Origin: Myxococcales bacterium 68-20 | Lineage (GTDB): Bacteria; Myxococcota_A; Polyangia; Polyangiales; Polyangiaceae | NCBI GenBank assembly: GCA_001899635.1 | Contig: MKVQ01000001.1 | Location: 325,441 to 389,440, forward strand | Length of the DNA: 64,000 nt | Direction: 5' to 3' | Part shown: piece after piece, positions 37,022 to 45,690 of the stretch | How positions within the stretch are numbered: position 1 is the stretch's first letter | Layout: every line of letters starts with the position of its first letter | Notes under the pieces: generated by a model | What the model saw: only the letters and a program-made list of their open reading frames with translations | Told to the model about the DNA's origin: nothing | The model's database searches: none | Translations under genes and position numbers: made by a program

Positions 37022-37154
37022 CGTCCAAGATTGGACGCGCGGGGAGCTCGAGGGGGAGACCCCTCGAACAAAGGACGATGGAGCTCGAGGGGGAGACCCC
37101 TCGAACAAAGGACGATGCTCGAGAGCTGTCCCGTATTTTCGGACAGCTCTCGAG
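37022..37154. promoter_or_regulatory. array of palindromes and a 37-bp tandem repeat before the ThDP enzyme gene
   Basis: In order: dyad CGTCCAA-GA-TTGGACG (37022-37037); two identical 37-bp direct repeats (37044-37080 and 37081-37117), each containing CGAGGGG-GAGA-CCCCTCG, a seven-base stem capped by a GNRA tetraloop; and a perfect 14-bp inverted repeat (37118-37131 with 37141-37154) around a nine-base loop. A clean Shine-Dalgarno GGAGG follows before the ATG at 37202. Confidence 0.75.
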
Positions 37155-37201
37155 TGCTCGTTTACCGTAACGGAGCCCACGATCTGGAGGAGTGATCAAC
37201 G

Positions 37202-38839
37202 ATGGCGTTCGTTCATGGCGGTCGACTCGTCGCGCAGGCGCTCAAGCGCCACGGCACGTCCCACCTCTTCACGCTCTGCGGTGGCCACATCCAGGCGATC
37301 TACGACGGCTGCATCGACGAGGGCATCCGCGTCGTCGACGTGCGTCACGAGCAGACCGCTGGTCACGCCGCCGACGGCTACGCGCGCGTGACGGGAAGGC
37401 CGGGTGTTTGCGCGGTCACCGCTGGCCCCGGCGTCACCGACGTCGTGACCGCGATCGCGAACGCGCAGCGGGCGCAGGTGCCCCTCGTCTGCATCGGCGG
37501 CGCGGGGCCGAAGGTGCTCTGCGACATGGGCTCGCTCCAGGACATGGACCACGTCGCGCTGATGCGCCCGATCACGAAGTGGAGCGTGCAGGTGCCCGAG
37601 ACCCGCCGCATCGCCGAGTACATCGACGCAGCTTTTCGCGTCGCTCAGTCGAACGTGCCCGGTCCGGTGTTCCTCGAGATGCCGCTCGACCTCCTCATGA
37701 ACATGCACGACGACGCGGACCTCCCGGCGACGCGTCCCCTCGAGGAGCCGCCGCGTCCCGGTGCCGATCCGCGCTCCGTCACGAGGGCAGCCGAGCTCCT
37801 GAAGTCGGCGCAGCGTCCGTGTTTCCTCGTCGGCTCGCAGGTGCGGTGGTCGCCGGCGCGCGAGCGCATCGCGGGCATCCTCGAGCGGTTCGGCGCGCCG
37901 GTGTACGTCAACGGCATGGCGCGCGGGACGCTGCCTCACGCGCATCCGCTCCTCTTCAGCCGCTCGCGGCGCTTCGCCCTCTCGCAGGCGGACGTCGTCT
38001 TCGTGCTCGGCACGCCGTTCGACTTCCGCGTCGACTACGGCCGTTCGCCGACGTGGAACGAGGTGGCAAAGATCGTCCAGATCGATCTCGACGGCGCGGA
38101 GCTCGGTCGCAACCGTCGCGTGGACGTCCCGATCCACGCCGACTCCGGGATCGCGCTCGAGCAGCTCGCACGTGAGCTGGGCGAGAAGCTCTCGTTCGAT
38201 GGCTGGGTGAGCGCCGTACGCGCCGACGAGGACAAGCGCCGCGCGAAGATGCAGCTCGAGATCGAGTCGAACGACTCGCCGCCGAACCCGCTCCGCGTCT
38301 GCGCCGAGCTCGGCAAGCGGCTCGGTCCGAACGACATCGTGATCGGCGACGGCGGCGATTTCGTCGCGACTGCCGCGTACGTGCTGAAGCTCCAGCAGCC
38401 GCAGCTCTGGATGGACCCGGGGCCGCTCGGGACGCTCGGCGTCGGCCCCGGCTACGCGATGGCCGCGAAGCTCGCCCGGCCCGACGCGAACGTCGTCCTC
38501 GTCTACGGCGACGGGAGCTTCGGGCTCCACGGGATCGAGTTCGAGGCGATGGCGCGGCAGGGCATTCCCGTCATCGCCCTCATCGGCAACGACGCCGGCT
38601 GGACCCAGATCCGGCGCGGGCAGGTCGATATCTACGGTGCGGAGCGCGCGGTCGCGACGGCGCTCGACTACACGCGCTACGAGAAGATCGTGGAAGCGTG
38701 CGGCGGCCTGGGCTTCTGGGTCGAGACGATCGAACAGCTCGGCCCCGCGCTCGACGAGGCCTTCGCGAGCAAGAAGCCGGCGTGCATCAACGTGAAGATC
38801 GCGAAGAGCGACTTCCGCAAGGGCGCGATCAGCGTCTGA
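37202..38839 (+). CDS. thiamine-diphosphate-dependent enzyme (acetolactate synthase-like / ILVBL type)
   Basis: 545 residues, cytosolic. The ThDP fold is complete: HEQTAGHAADGYARVTG with the catalytic glutamate Glu50, TAGPGVTDVVTAIANA, a central domain, and the GDG...N motif GDGSFGLHGIEFEAMA followed by IGNDAGW. The closest-looking groups are acetolactate synthase large-subunit paralogues, 2-hydroxyacyl-CoA lyase and ILVBL-like lyases; no regulatory small subunit is adjacent, which argues against biosynthetic acetolactate synthase. The reaction remains open. The Shine-Dalgarno CTGGAGGAG lies 10 bases before the ATG, behind the palindrome array. Confidence 0.85.
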   Translation: MAFVHGGRLVAQALKRHGTSHLFTLCGGHIQAIYDGCIDEGIRVVDVRHEQTAGHAADGYARVTGRPGVCAVTAGPGVTDVVTAIANAQRAQVPLVCIGGAGPKVLCDMGSLQDMDHVALMRPITKWSVQVPETRRIAEYIDAAFRVAQSNVPGPVFLEMPLDLLMNMHDDADLPATRPLEEPPRPGADPRSVTRAAELLKSAQRPCFLVGSQVRWSPARERIAGILERFGAPVYVNGMARGTLPHAHPLLFSRSRRFALSQADVVFVLGTPFDFRVDYGRSPTWNEVAKIVQIDLDGAELGRNRRVDVPIHADSGIALEQLARELGEKLSFDGWVSAVRADEDKRRAKMQLEIESNDSPPNPLRVCAELGKRLGPNDIVIGDGGDFVATAAYVLKLQQPQLWMDPGPLGTLGVGPGYAMAAKLARPDANVVLVYGDGSFGLHGIEFEAMARQGIPVIALIGNDAGWTQIRRGQVDIYGAERAVATALDYTRYEKIVEACGGLGFWVETIEQLGPALDEAFASKKPACINVKIAKSDFRKGAISV

Positions 38840-38873
38840 GAGAGAACCCGGAAGACGGGAAGGGGGACTACGT

Positions 38874-38892
38874 AGCGCAACTCAGTTGCGCT
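38874..38892 (+). terminator. hairpin after the ThDP enzyme gene
   Basis: AGCGCAAC-TCA-GTTGCGCT is a perfect 8-bp stem with a three-base loop, 35 bp after the stop codon. It is followed by GATTGTGAAAAG rather than a T run, so efficiency is uncertain. A second 8-bp dyad (38945-38952 with 38961-38968) lies further on. Confidence 0.45.
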
Positions 38893-39071
38893 GATTGTGA
38901 AAAGTTGGAAGCGAGTGCTCAGACCGGTTGCTCTGGACCGAGCTCGACGCCCACCCGTTCGGGCGTCGCGCTCCGTCCATGCAAGCGAGCACCGCTATAG
39001 GGAATTGGGCTTTTCCCGTCGCTCGTCTTCTTGTTTCATTGCCTCGTCGGTCAGCAGGAGAGGGAGTCACC

Positions 39072-39533
39072 ATGACGATCAATGCGTTTCTTCCCATCGG
39101 AGCGATCGGGGATCAGGACCGCGCCGACACGTTGCTCGAGCTCGCCTTCCTCGTGACGGCGGCCGACGGGCGCCTCGCCGCCGAAGAGGCCGCCGCGTTC
39201 CGTGAGCTGATGGAGCGCGTGCGCGGGCGGACCGTGTCCGATGACGAGGTCGGCGTCCTCTACGCGCGCTTCACGAAGGAGCTCGACGGGGCGACCTGCA
39301 TCGATCGCGTGAAGGCCATCGCGCCGAAGCTCGCTCCGGATCTCCGAGAGTCGGCGTTCCGTGTCGTGCTCGCGCTCGCGTTGATCGATCGCGACGCGAG
39401 CCCGCAAGAGGACGCCCTCATCGACGTCCTCTTCCACTCGCTCGATCTCGCTCTCGACCGCGCCGAGGCGCTGGCGAAGGAGGTCCGCGTCGCGCTCAGC
39501 CCTCCGCCGAGCTCGGCCGTGCCGACGGCGTGA
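39072..39533 (+). CDS. TerB-like helical protein
   Basis: 153 residues. The ATG at 39072 has AGGAGAGGGAG upstream. The all-helical TerB/DUF533-like pattern is seen: LLELAFLVTAADGRLAAEEAAAFRELM, and later VVLALALIDRDASPQEDALIDVLFHSL. The paired acidic DG and DxxxxxxE motifs of TerB metal-binding helices are recognisable. Function in this context is unknown; a link to tellurite is not implied. It converges on the small LysR-type gene, with 38 bp of overlap. Confidence 0.7.
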   Translation: MTINAFLPIGAIGDQDRADTLLELAFLVTAADGRLAAEEAAAFRELMERVRGRTVSDDEVGVLYARFTKELDGATCIDRVKAIAPKLAPDLRESAFRVVLALALIDRDASPQEDALIDVLFHSLDLALDRAEALAKEVRVALSPPPSSAVPTA

Positions 39534-39798
39534 CCACGGAAGCCGCGACCCGCGCGGCTTCCCCTGCGCGGTCCACGGCAGCGAGGATCGCGCGGGCGTG
39601 ATCGAGGAACGCCTCGCCGGAGGGCAGAAGGCTCATTCCGCGCGGCGTTCGAGCGAAGAGCGGGGTACCGATTTCGTCCTCGAGGGCGCGGATCTGGCGG
39701 CTGACCGGCGGCTGCGCGACGTGAAGGCGCTCGGCGGCGCGGCCGACATGGCCCTCCTCGGCGACGGCGACGAAATAGCGGATCTGAGCGAGGCTCAC
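39496..39798 (-). CDS. stand-alone LysR-type winged-helix DNA-binding protein
   Basis: 100 residues from GTG 39798. It is a textbook LysR N-terminal domain: LAQIRYFVAVAEEGHVGRAAERLHV, then the recognition helix QPPVSRQIRALEDEIGTPLFART, the wing RGMSLLPSGEAFLDHA and the linker helix. It stops where a LysR linker helix ends; the usual 200-residue effector domain is absent, and the DNA beyond is the TerB-like gene on the other strand. Either a truncated pseudogene or a small repressor/dimer partner. It diverges from map, so its usual LTTR target would be the map promoter. Confidence 0.75.
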   Translation of the reverse strand: MSLAQIRYFVAVAEEGHVGRAAERLHVAQPPVSRQIRALEDEIGTPLFARTPRGMSLLPSGEAFLDHARAILAAVDRAGEAARVAASVVTPSARPSSAEG

Positions 39799-39897
39799 GC
39801 TTCCAGCGTGCCGTGCTCTCGGTCGCGGAGCAAGGCCCTGGCGCGCCAGATCGAAACGGTATTGGACGCGCGCGCGCAGCGTTCGCATGGATGCGGC

Positions 39898-40650
39898 ATG
39901 GCAATCGAGATTCTGAGCGCGGCCGAGATCGAGCGGATGCGCCGTGCTGGCAGGGCGGCGGCGGAGACCCTGGCGTTCATCGGCTCGCAGCTACGACCGG
40001 GGATCTCGACGGCCGAGATCGACCGCTGGGTTCGCGAGGACACGGCGCGCCGCGGCGGACGTCCGAGCCAGCTCGGCTACAAGGGCTTCCCCGCGGCTGT
40101 CTGCACGAGTCGGAACGAGGTCGTCTGCCACGGGATCCCGAGCGCGCGCGAGGTGCTCCAGCCGGGTGACATCGTGAACGTCGACGTCACGACGAACCTC
40201 GATGGCTACCACGGCGACACGTCGGCGACGTTCATCGTCGGGGAGGCGAGCGAGGACGCGAAGCGGATCGCCGACATCGCGCGCCGCTGCCGCGACGCCG
40301 GCATCGCGGTGATCCGCGAAGGCGCGCGTCTCGGTGACATCGGGGCGGCCATCCTCGAGCTCGCGAGGAAGGAAGGCGTGAGCGTCGTCACCGACTTCGG
40401 CGGACACGGCATCGGCCGTCGCATGCACGCCGACCCGCACGTCTCGCACACGGGCACGCGCGGCTCGGGTCCGCGCTTGAAGGCGGGGATGGGGCTCACC
40501 GTCGAGCCGATGGTGAATCTCGGCCGCCCCGACGTCCGCTTCCTCGACGACGGATGGACGGTGGTGACGGCCGACGGCAGCCTCTCCGCGCAGTGGGAGC
40601 ACACGGTGATCGTGACGCGCGACGGTCACGAGATCATGACCGCGCTCTGA
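39898..40650 (+). CDS. map: methionine aminopeptidase, type I
   Basis: 250 residues, the usual bacterial length. It removes initiator methionine from nascent proteins. The five metal ligands are in place: Asp96 and Asp107 (NVDVTTNLDGYHGDTS), His170 (FGGHGIGRRMH), Glu in GLTVEPMVNLG and Glu in QWEHTVIVT. The ATG at 39898 begins the conserved MAIEILSAAEIERMRRAG; upstream codons do not fit. No Shine-Dalgarno is apparent. Its essential role and isolation from ribosomal genes suggest either the main copy or a second isozyme. Confidence 0.93.
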   Translation: MAIEILSAAEIERMRRAGRAAAETLAFIGSQLRPGISTAEIDRWVREDTARRGGRPSQLGYKGFPAAVCTSRNEVVCHGIPSAREVLQPGDIVNVDVTTNLDGYHGDTSATFIVGEASEDAKRIADIARRCRDAGIAVIREGARLGDIGAAILELARKEGVSVVTDFGGHGIGRRMHADPHVSHTGTRGSGPRLKAGMGLTVEPMVNLGRPDVRFLDDGWTVVTADGSLSAQWEHTVIVTRDGHEIMTAL

Positions 40651-40700
40651 GCGCGCGCCGATTCGAGCTCCACGTGGCCGACGCGATGCGGCCGCCCGGA

Positions 40701-40736
40701 CGCGAAAGTTCGCGACGACGGTCGCGAAAATTCGTG
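40701..40736. promoter_or_regulatory. two phased dyads upstream of the TrpB2 gene
   Basis: CGCGAAAGTTCGCG (40701-40714) is a perfect palindrome and CGCGAAAATTCGTG (40723-40736) is a near copy with one broken pair. Their centres are 22 bp apart, about two helical turns, as expected for a dimer-pair operator. They lie 110-150 bp before the gene start. Confidence 0.45.
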
Positions 40737-40848
40737 AATCGCGAGCGGCCGTGTCCGCCACGACCGATAACTGCGCGGAAGTACGTAAGGCATGCATGCT
40801 GCAGAGGTCGTTCGCTCTCCCCAACGACCGCGAGGAGCGACGCCTGCC

Positions 40849-42210
40849 ATGAGCGACACCATCAAGTACGTGCTCGACGAAGAGCGGATGCCGAAGGCCT
40901 GGTACAACATCGCCGCGGACCTGCCGGCGCCGCTGCCTCCGCCGCTCCATCCCGGAACGCATGCACCGCTCGGCCCGGCGGATCTCGAGCCTCTCTTCCC
41001 GATGGCGCTCATCGAGCAGGAGGTCTCGACCGAGCGGATGATCGAGATCCCGCGGCCCGTTCGGGACATCTACCGCCAGTGGCGACCGGCGCCTCTCTTC
41101 CGAGCACGGCGCCTCGAGAAGCTGCTCGGGACGCCCGCGCGCATCTACTACAAGTACGAAGGCGTCTCGCCCGCCGGGTCGCACAAGCCGAACACCGCCG
41201 TCCCGCAGGCGTTCTACAATAAGGAAGCCGGGATCAAGCGCCTCGCGACCGAGACGGGCGCCGGGCAGTGGGGATCGTCGCTCGCGTTCGCGGGGGCCCT
41301 CTTCGGGCTCGAGGTGACGGTCTTCCAGGTGCGGGTCTCTTACGATCAGAAGCCGTACCGCCGTGCGCTCATGGAGACGTACGGTGCGCGATGCATCGCG
41401 TCTCCGTCGGAGGAGACGGAGTCGGGCCGCGCGATCCTCGCGGCCAACCCCCATCACACCGGCAGCCTCGGCATCGCGATCAGCGAGGCGGTCGAGGTGG
41501 CAGCGAAGGATCCGGGAACGAAGTACGCGCTCGGCTCCGTGCTCAATCACGTGCTGCTGCACCAGACGATCGTCGGCCAGGAGGCTGCTCTCCAGCTCGA
41601 GCAAGCGAACGACTACCCCGACGTGATCGTCGGGTGCACCGGCGGCGGCTCGAACTTCGGCGGCATCGCGTTTCCCTTCATCGGTGAGCAGCTCCGCGGT
41701 GGGAAGAAGGTCCGCGTCGTTGCCGTGGAGCCTTCCGCTTGTCCGACTCTGACTCGCGGGCGCTATGCGTACGACTACGGCGATACCGCGCATCTCTCGC
41801 CGCTCGTGAAGATGCACACGCTGGGCTCGACGTTCACCCCGCCGGGCTTCCACGCCGGGGGCCTCCGCTATCACGGGATGGCGCCGCTCGTCTCTCACCT
41901 CAAGGAGCTCGGTCTCATCGACGCGGTCGCCTATCCGCAGAGCAAGGTGTTCGAGGCTGGGCTGCTCTTCGCGCGCGCCGAGGGGATCCTTCCCGCGCCC
42001 GAAGCCAATCACGCGGTGCGCGCGACGATCGACGAGGCCCTTCGCTGCAAGGAGGAGGGCGTCTCGCGAGCCATCCTCTTCAACCTCTGTGGCCACGGCC
42101 ACTTCGACATGGCCGCATACAGCGAATACGCCGCGGGCCGGCTCACGGACACGAGCTACGCCGAAGGCGAGCTCGCGATGGCGCTCTCGGGCTTGCCGTC
42201 CATGGCCTGA
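40849..42210 (+). CDS. trpB: tryptophan synthase beta-like protein, TrpB2 type
   Basis: 453 residues; start chosen at [20 protein letters not shown] with CGAGGAGCGA upstream. The PLP lysine is Lys113 in GSHKPNTAV. The phosphate-binding [11 protein letters not shown] and [12 protein letters not shown] are conserved. The N-terminal PKAWYNI and the extra length mark the TrpB2 group, which works without, or with a divergent, TrpA. It condenses indole with serine. No other trp gene is adjacent, so it may scavenge indole rather than serve a trp operon. It converges on mutS2. Confidence 0.92.
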   Translation: MSDTIKYVLDEERMPKAWYNIAADLPAPLPPPLHPGTHAPLGPADLEPLFPMALIEQEVSTERMIEIPRPVRDIYRQWRPAPLFRARRLEKLLGTPARIYYKYEGVSPAGSHKPNTAVPQAFYNKEAGIKRLATETGAGQWGSSLAFAGALFGLEVTVFQVRVSYDQKPYRRALMETYGARCIASPSEETESGRAILAANPHHTGSLGIAISEAVEVAAKDPGTKYALGSVLNHVLLHQTIVGQEAALQLEQANDYPDVIVGCTGGGSNFGGIAFPFIGEQLRGGKKVRVVAVEPSACPTLTRGRYAYDYGDTAHLSPLVKMHTLGSTFTPPGFHAGGLRYHGMAPLVSHLKELGLIDAVAYPQSKVFEAGLLFARAEGILPAPEANHAVRATIDEALRCKEEGVSRAILFNLCGHGHFDMAAYSEYAAGRLTDTSYAEGELAMALSGLPSMA

Positions 42211-42243
42211 ACGCCGGCGAACCTCGGTCTTCGGTCCCCGATG

Positions 42244-42278
42244 CGCTCGGCGACCGCCGAAGGGCGGAGCGCCGAGCG
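42244..42278. terminator. bidirectional terminator hairpin between trpB and mutS2
   Basis: Outer arms CGCTCGGCG (42244-42252) and CGCCGAGCG (42270-42278) enclose an inner CCGCC-GAAG-GGCGG stem, giving a long GC-rich hairpin 34 bp after the trpB stop and 10 bp after the mutS2 stop. There is no T run. Confidence 0.6.
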
Positions 42279-42287
42279 ATTGCGGGC

Positions 42288-44741
42288 TTACGAGAGCCAG
42301 GCGATCGTGACGCCGTCGCCGCCTTCGCCGGGGTTGCCGGCGCGGTAGTAGCGGACGTACGGGCTCGACTTGAGCTCGCGCCGGATCGCTTCCTTGAGCG
42401 CGCCGGTGCCGTGACCGTGGACGAGGAAGCAGATGCGGCGCTCGTCGTTGATGGCGCGATCGAGGAACGAGACGGCCATCGAGAGTGCGTCGTCCGTCCT
42501 GAGGCCGCGGAGGTCGCAGGTGTTGTCGCTCGTCTGCACCGCGACCTCGAGCCCGGCGGGATCGCCGCCCGGCCTCGCAGAAGGAGCAGCCTTGCCGCGC
42601 GGCTCCGATTGGGCGGGCGTGACGGCGCGCACCTCCGACGGATCGACGACGAGCTTCATCGGGCCCGCCTGGACGCGGGCGGCGCCGTCGGGGAGGAGCT
42701 CGATCACGTCGGCTTCGGCGCGAACACGCTCCACCCAGACGCGCGCGCCCTTCTTCAGGACGGGCGCCTGAGCAGGCACGGAGACGGGCGCGGGCGTGGC
42801 GAGCCTCGAGGGATCGAGCATGCCGCCGACGGCGACCTGGGCAGCGACCCGATCGACGGCGGCCTGGGCTTCCTTCACGAGCGCGGCGTCGAGCTTCTTC
42901 GCGCGCAGCTTCGCCTGCGCCTCGCGGAGCTCCTCGCGGGCGCGACGGACGGCGCCGAGGAGCGTCTCGGCCTCCTTCGACACGATGCGCTGCTCGCGGT
43001 CCTTCGCTGCGCGGAGCTCGCCGTCGAGCGCGCGGCGCGTGTCGTCGGCCTCCTTCTCGCGGCGCTCGGCGGCGGCGCGCGCGAGCTCGAGGGCAGCGCG
43101 CTCGTCGTTGAGCTTCTTCACCACGGTCTCGAAGTGCACGTCTTCGCGCGTCAGGAACCGCTCGGCCCGCTCGATCACGGTGCCGGGCAGTCCGAACTTC
43201 CGCGCGACGGCAAGCGCGCTCGAGCTGCCGGGCACGCCCTGGGCGAGACGGAACGTCGGGCTCATCGTCGTGAGATCGAAGCCCATGCTCGCGTTCTCGA
43301 ACCGATCGTCGGCGAGGGCGAGCGCCTTGAGGCCCTCGTAGTGCGTCGTGACGACGACGGCTCCGCCGCGGGCCGTGAGTGAGTCGAGCATGCCGGCGGC
43401 GAGCGCCTCGCCCTCGCGCGGATCGGTCCCGCCCGCGAGCTCGTCGAGGAGCACGAGCGCGCCGGGCTGCGTGTCGTCGAGGATGCGCGCGAGGTTCCGC
43501 ACGTGAGCACTGAACGTCGACAGGCTCTTCGTGAGGCTCTGATCGTCGCCGACGTCGGTGAGGACGACCTCGAAGATGCCGACGACGCTCCCGTCGCCGC
43601 ACGGGACCGGCAGGCCGGCGCGGACCATGAGCGCGACGAGGCCCATCGTCTTGAGGGCGACGGTCTTTCCGCCGGCGTTCGGGCCGCTGACGACCATCGC
43701 GCGGCGGGCGGAGATCGACAGATCGCTCGGCACGACCGCGTCGAAGCGCACCTCGCTGTGACCTCCGCCGCTCGAGGGCTCGGCGCTCTCGAGCAGGAGT
43801 AAGGGATGGCGTGCCTGGCGGAGCTCGAGGCGAGCTTCGTCGGTGATCTCGGGGAACCCGAGGTGGAGGTCGTACGCGAGCCGAGCGGTGGCAGCGCGGA
43901 CATCGGCGCGCGCGAGGGCGTCGACCGCGGCGACGAGGCTCGGGAGCGACTCACCGATGCGGTCCGACAGCTTCGCGTAGATCGCTTGCTCCTCGCGTTG
44001 GACCTCGGCCTCGAGCACCTTGAGCCGGTTCCCCATCGGGATGACGGCGCGTGGCTCGACGAAAAGCGTCGCGCCGCTCGCGCTCGTCGCGTGGACGATG
44101 CCGGGGAAGCGTTCGTGTGCGTCCGAACGGACGGGCACGACGTAGCGACCCTCGCGCTCGGTGACGAAGCGATCCTGGAGGATCGCCTCGTACTTCGACA
44201 TCAGGTCTTCGAGCCTCGAGAGCATCCGCTGGCGCGCTGCGTGGAACTCGCTGCGGAGCTCCTTGAGCCGCGGGCTCGCGTGATCGGAGAGGGTGCCGTC
44301 CGCATCGAACGCGGCCGCGAGCTCGTCGGCGAGCGCATCGAGCGTGGGGTCGGTCGTGCAGGCGCCGTGGAGTGCAGGCACGCGTGAGCGCCGCGCGCCG
44401 AGGAAGCGGCGGAGCACGCGGGCGGCCTCGATCGCCTTTCCGATCTCACGGAGCTCGGGGGGCGCGAGGACGCCGGCGGCGCCGACGCGACCGACCGCTC
44501 CCGAGACGTCGCCCAGCGCCACGACGGGCAGAGGCTCGGCTGCGTCGAGCAGGGCCGTCGCCTCGCGCGCCTCGTCCAGGAGGAGGCGTGACTCCGAGCG
44601 CGTCGCCGCGAAGGGCAGCTCGTGCGCCAGCGTCTTGCCCATCGCGGAGACGCATCGCGATGCGAGCGCCTCGAGCACGCGACCGTACTCGAGGTCGGTC
44701 CGGGTCTTGTCCGGGCAGGGGTCGCGGAGAGCGTCGGTCAC
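42288..44741 (-). CDS. mutS2: MutS2 family endonuclease/ribosome-rescue ATPase
   Basis: 817 residues from GTG. The MutS core and ATPase are complete: VVSGPNAGGKTVALKTMG (Walker A), LVLLDELAGGTDPREG (Walker B), VTTHYEGLKALA and a long coiled-coil (about 520-630). A KOW-like segment and a C-terminal Smr domain (CDLRGLRTDDAL, LVHGHGTGALK) finish the protein. MutS2 lacks the MutS mismatch-recognition domains and acts in recombination control or on collided ribosomes. The Smr catalytic LDxR-type residues read as CDLR, with Cys at the first position. Confidence 0.93.
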   Translation of the reverse strand: MTDALRDPCPDKTRTDLEYGRVLEALASRCVSAMGKTLAHELPFAATRSESRLLLDEAREATALLDAAEPLPVVALGDVSGAVGRVGAAGVLAPPELREIGKAIEAARVLRRFLGARRSRVPALHGACTTDPTLDALADELAAAFDADGTLSDHASPRLKELRSEFHAARQRMLSRLEDLMSKYEAILQDRFVTEREGRYVVPVRSDAHERFPGIVHATSASGATLFVEPRAVIPMGNRLKVLEAEVQREEQAIYAKLSDRIGESLPSLVAAVDALARADVRAATARLAYDLHLGFPEITDEARLELRQARHPLLLLESAEPSSGGGHSEVRFDAVVPSDLSISARRAMVVSGPNAGGKTVALKTMGLVALMVRAGLPVPCGDGSVVGIFEVVLTDVGDDQSLTKSLSTFSAHVRNLARILDDTQPGALVLLDELAGGTDPREGEALAAGMLDSLTARGGAVVVTTHYEGLKALALADDRFENASMGFDLTTMSPTFRLAQGVPGSSSALAVARKFGLPGTVIERAERFLTREDVHFETVVKKLNDERAALELARAAAERREKEADDTRRALDGELRAAKDREQRIVSKEAETLLGAVRRAREELREAQAKLRAKKLDAALVKEAQAAVDRVAAQVAVGGMLDPSRLATPAPVSVPAQAPVLKKGARVWVERVRAEADVIELLPDGAARVQAGPMKLVVDPSEVRAVTPAQSEPRGKAAPSARPGGDPAGLEVAVQTSDNTCDLRGLRTDDALSMAVSFLDRAINDERRICFLVHGHGTGALKEAIRRELKSSPYVRYYRAGNPGEGGDGVTIAWLS

Positions 44742-45072
44742 GGCGGGTGTTCCTTCATCGGGGCTTCGAGCGCGTGGCGTCGAGCCTTCTTCTGTCTGGG
44801 CGTCTGGGCGATCTGGACGATCGATGGGGGACTCGCATCGTGATCACGCCATCGCGTCCTTTCAAGAGCTTGCCACGCGCCGACCGTCACGATCGCGAGC
44901 ACGCATCGCCCTCCCGCGCCCGATCGACCGCGGCGTGAGGCGTTGCCTGGTCGGGGTGAGCCATCGGCCGAAAGCCGGAGCGGAGCGGCAACGCGTCACG
45001 GAACAAGTGGCGGAATGGATGGGGGATTTCCCGTGTCCCACAAAGCGTTTGCGCGACCTTGTGGCGACCCAT
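44742..45072. other. intergenic stretch between mutS2 and the RHH/zinc-ribbon gene
   Basis: No gene is supported. The plus frame of the next gene is open through much of it, and an alternative ATG at 45019 would add 18 residues (MGDFPCPTKRLRD...). No strong hairpin or promoter was seen. Confidence 0.35.
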
Positions 45073-45618
45073 ATGTACCACGACGTGACACAGATCTTCG
45101 ATTTGGGGGGGCGCCGGCGCGAAACCGAAGAGAGCTCGTCACGGGAGGGCGAGCCGAGCGACGTCCACGACATCAGGAAGGACGCGAGCGGTGAGGAAGG
45201 AGAGGACGCTGCCGCGCGGAAGGAGCGTGCTCATCACGCGCGCATGCCGATCGTGCTCGAGCGGGAGATGAAGCGGCTCGCCGAGACGTTGCGGGTACCG
45301 ATGACGAACCTCGTCCGCGCGTTCCTCGAGGACGCGGTGGCGGTGGCGGACTTCGCGGGCTCGAACGTCGAGGCTCGGCTCAAGACGTTCGCGTCGACGC
45401 TCGAGCACGAGCGCGACAAGTTTCGCCGCCGCGTGATGCGTGATCCGCTCGACGGCGTCTTCGCGTTCCAGCCCATCAAGCTCGCGCAGTTCGCGACGTG
45501 CGCGAAGTGCAAGACGGAGCTCCGTCGCGGCACGAACGCCAACCTCGGTCTGCGCGACGAGGCTCGGCCGAACGCGTCACGCGTGTTCGTCTGCGATGCG
45601 TGCGTCCCCGCCGACTGA
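45073..45618 (+). CDS. hypothetical protein with RHH-like segment and C-terminal zinc ribbon
   Basis: 181 residues. A charged, disordered N-terminus of about 55 residues is followed by MPIVLEREMKRLAETLRVPMTNLVRAFLEDAV (in two parts: strand PIVLE, helices to FLEDAV), which resembles a ribbon-helix-helix DNA-binding unit. A helical middle leads to a zinc-ribbon-like end with two CxxC pairs, FATCAKCKTELRRG and VFVCDACVPAD. I do not know a named family with this order. A DNA-binding regulator is the best guess, not shown. Start could also be ATG 45019. Confidence 0.65.
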   Translation: MYHDVTQIFDLGGRRRETEESSSREGEPSDVHDIRKDASGEEGEDAAARKERAHHARMPIVLEREMKRLAETLRVPMTNLVRAFLEDAVAVADFAGSNVEARLKTFASTLEHERDKFRRRVMRDPLDGVFAFQPIKLAQFATCAKCKTELRRGTNANLGLRDEARPNASRVFVCDACVPAD

Positions 45619-45690
45619 CCGCACGTAGCGATCCGGACCGGCCTGGGCTCACGCGGAAATAAGAGGCGCGTTCGATGGTTTCTTTTGCAC

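Noticed and set aside
39991-43602. A 1,203-codon minus-strand open frame across map, trpB and the end of mutS2
   Set aside because: Highly charged Arg-rich translation with no motif; the true genes in this interval have complete catalytic residues.
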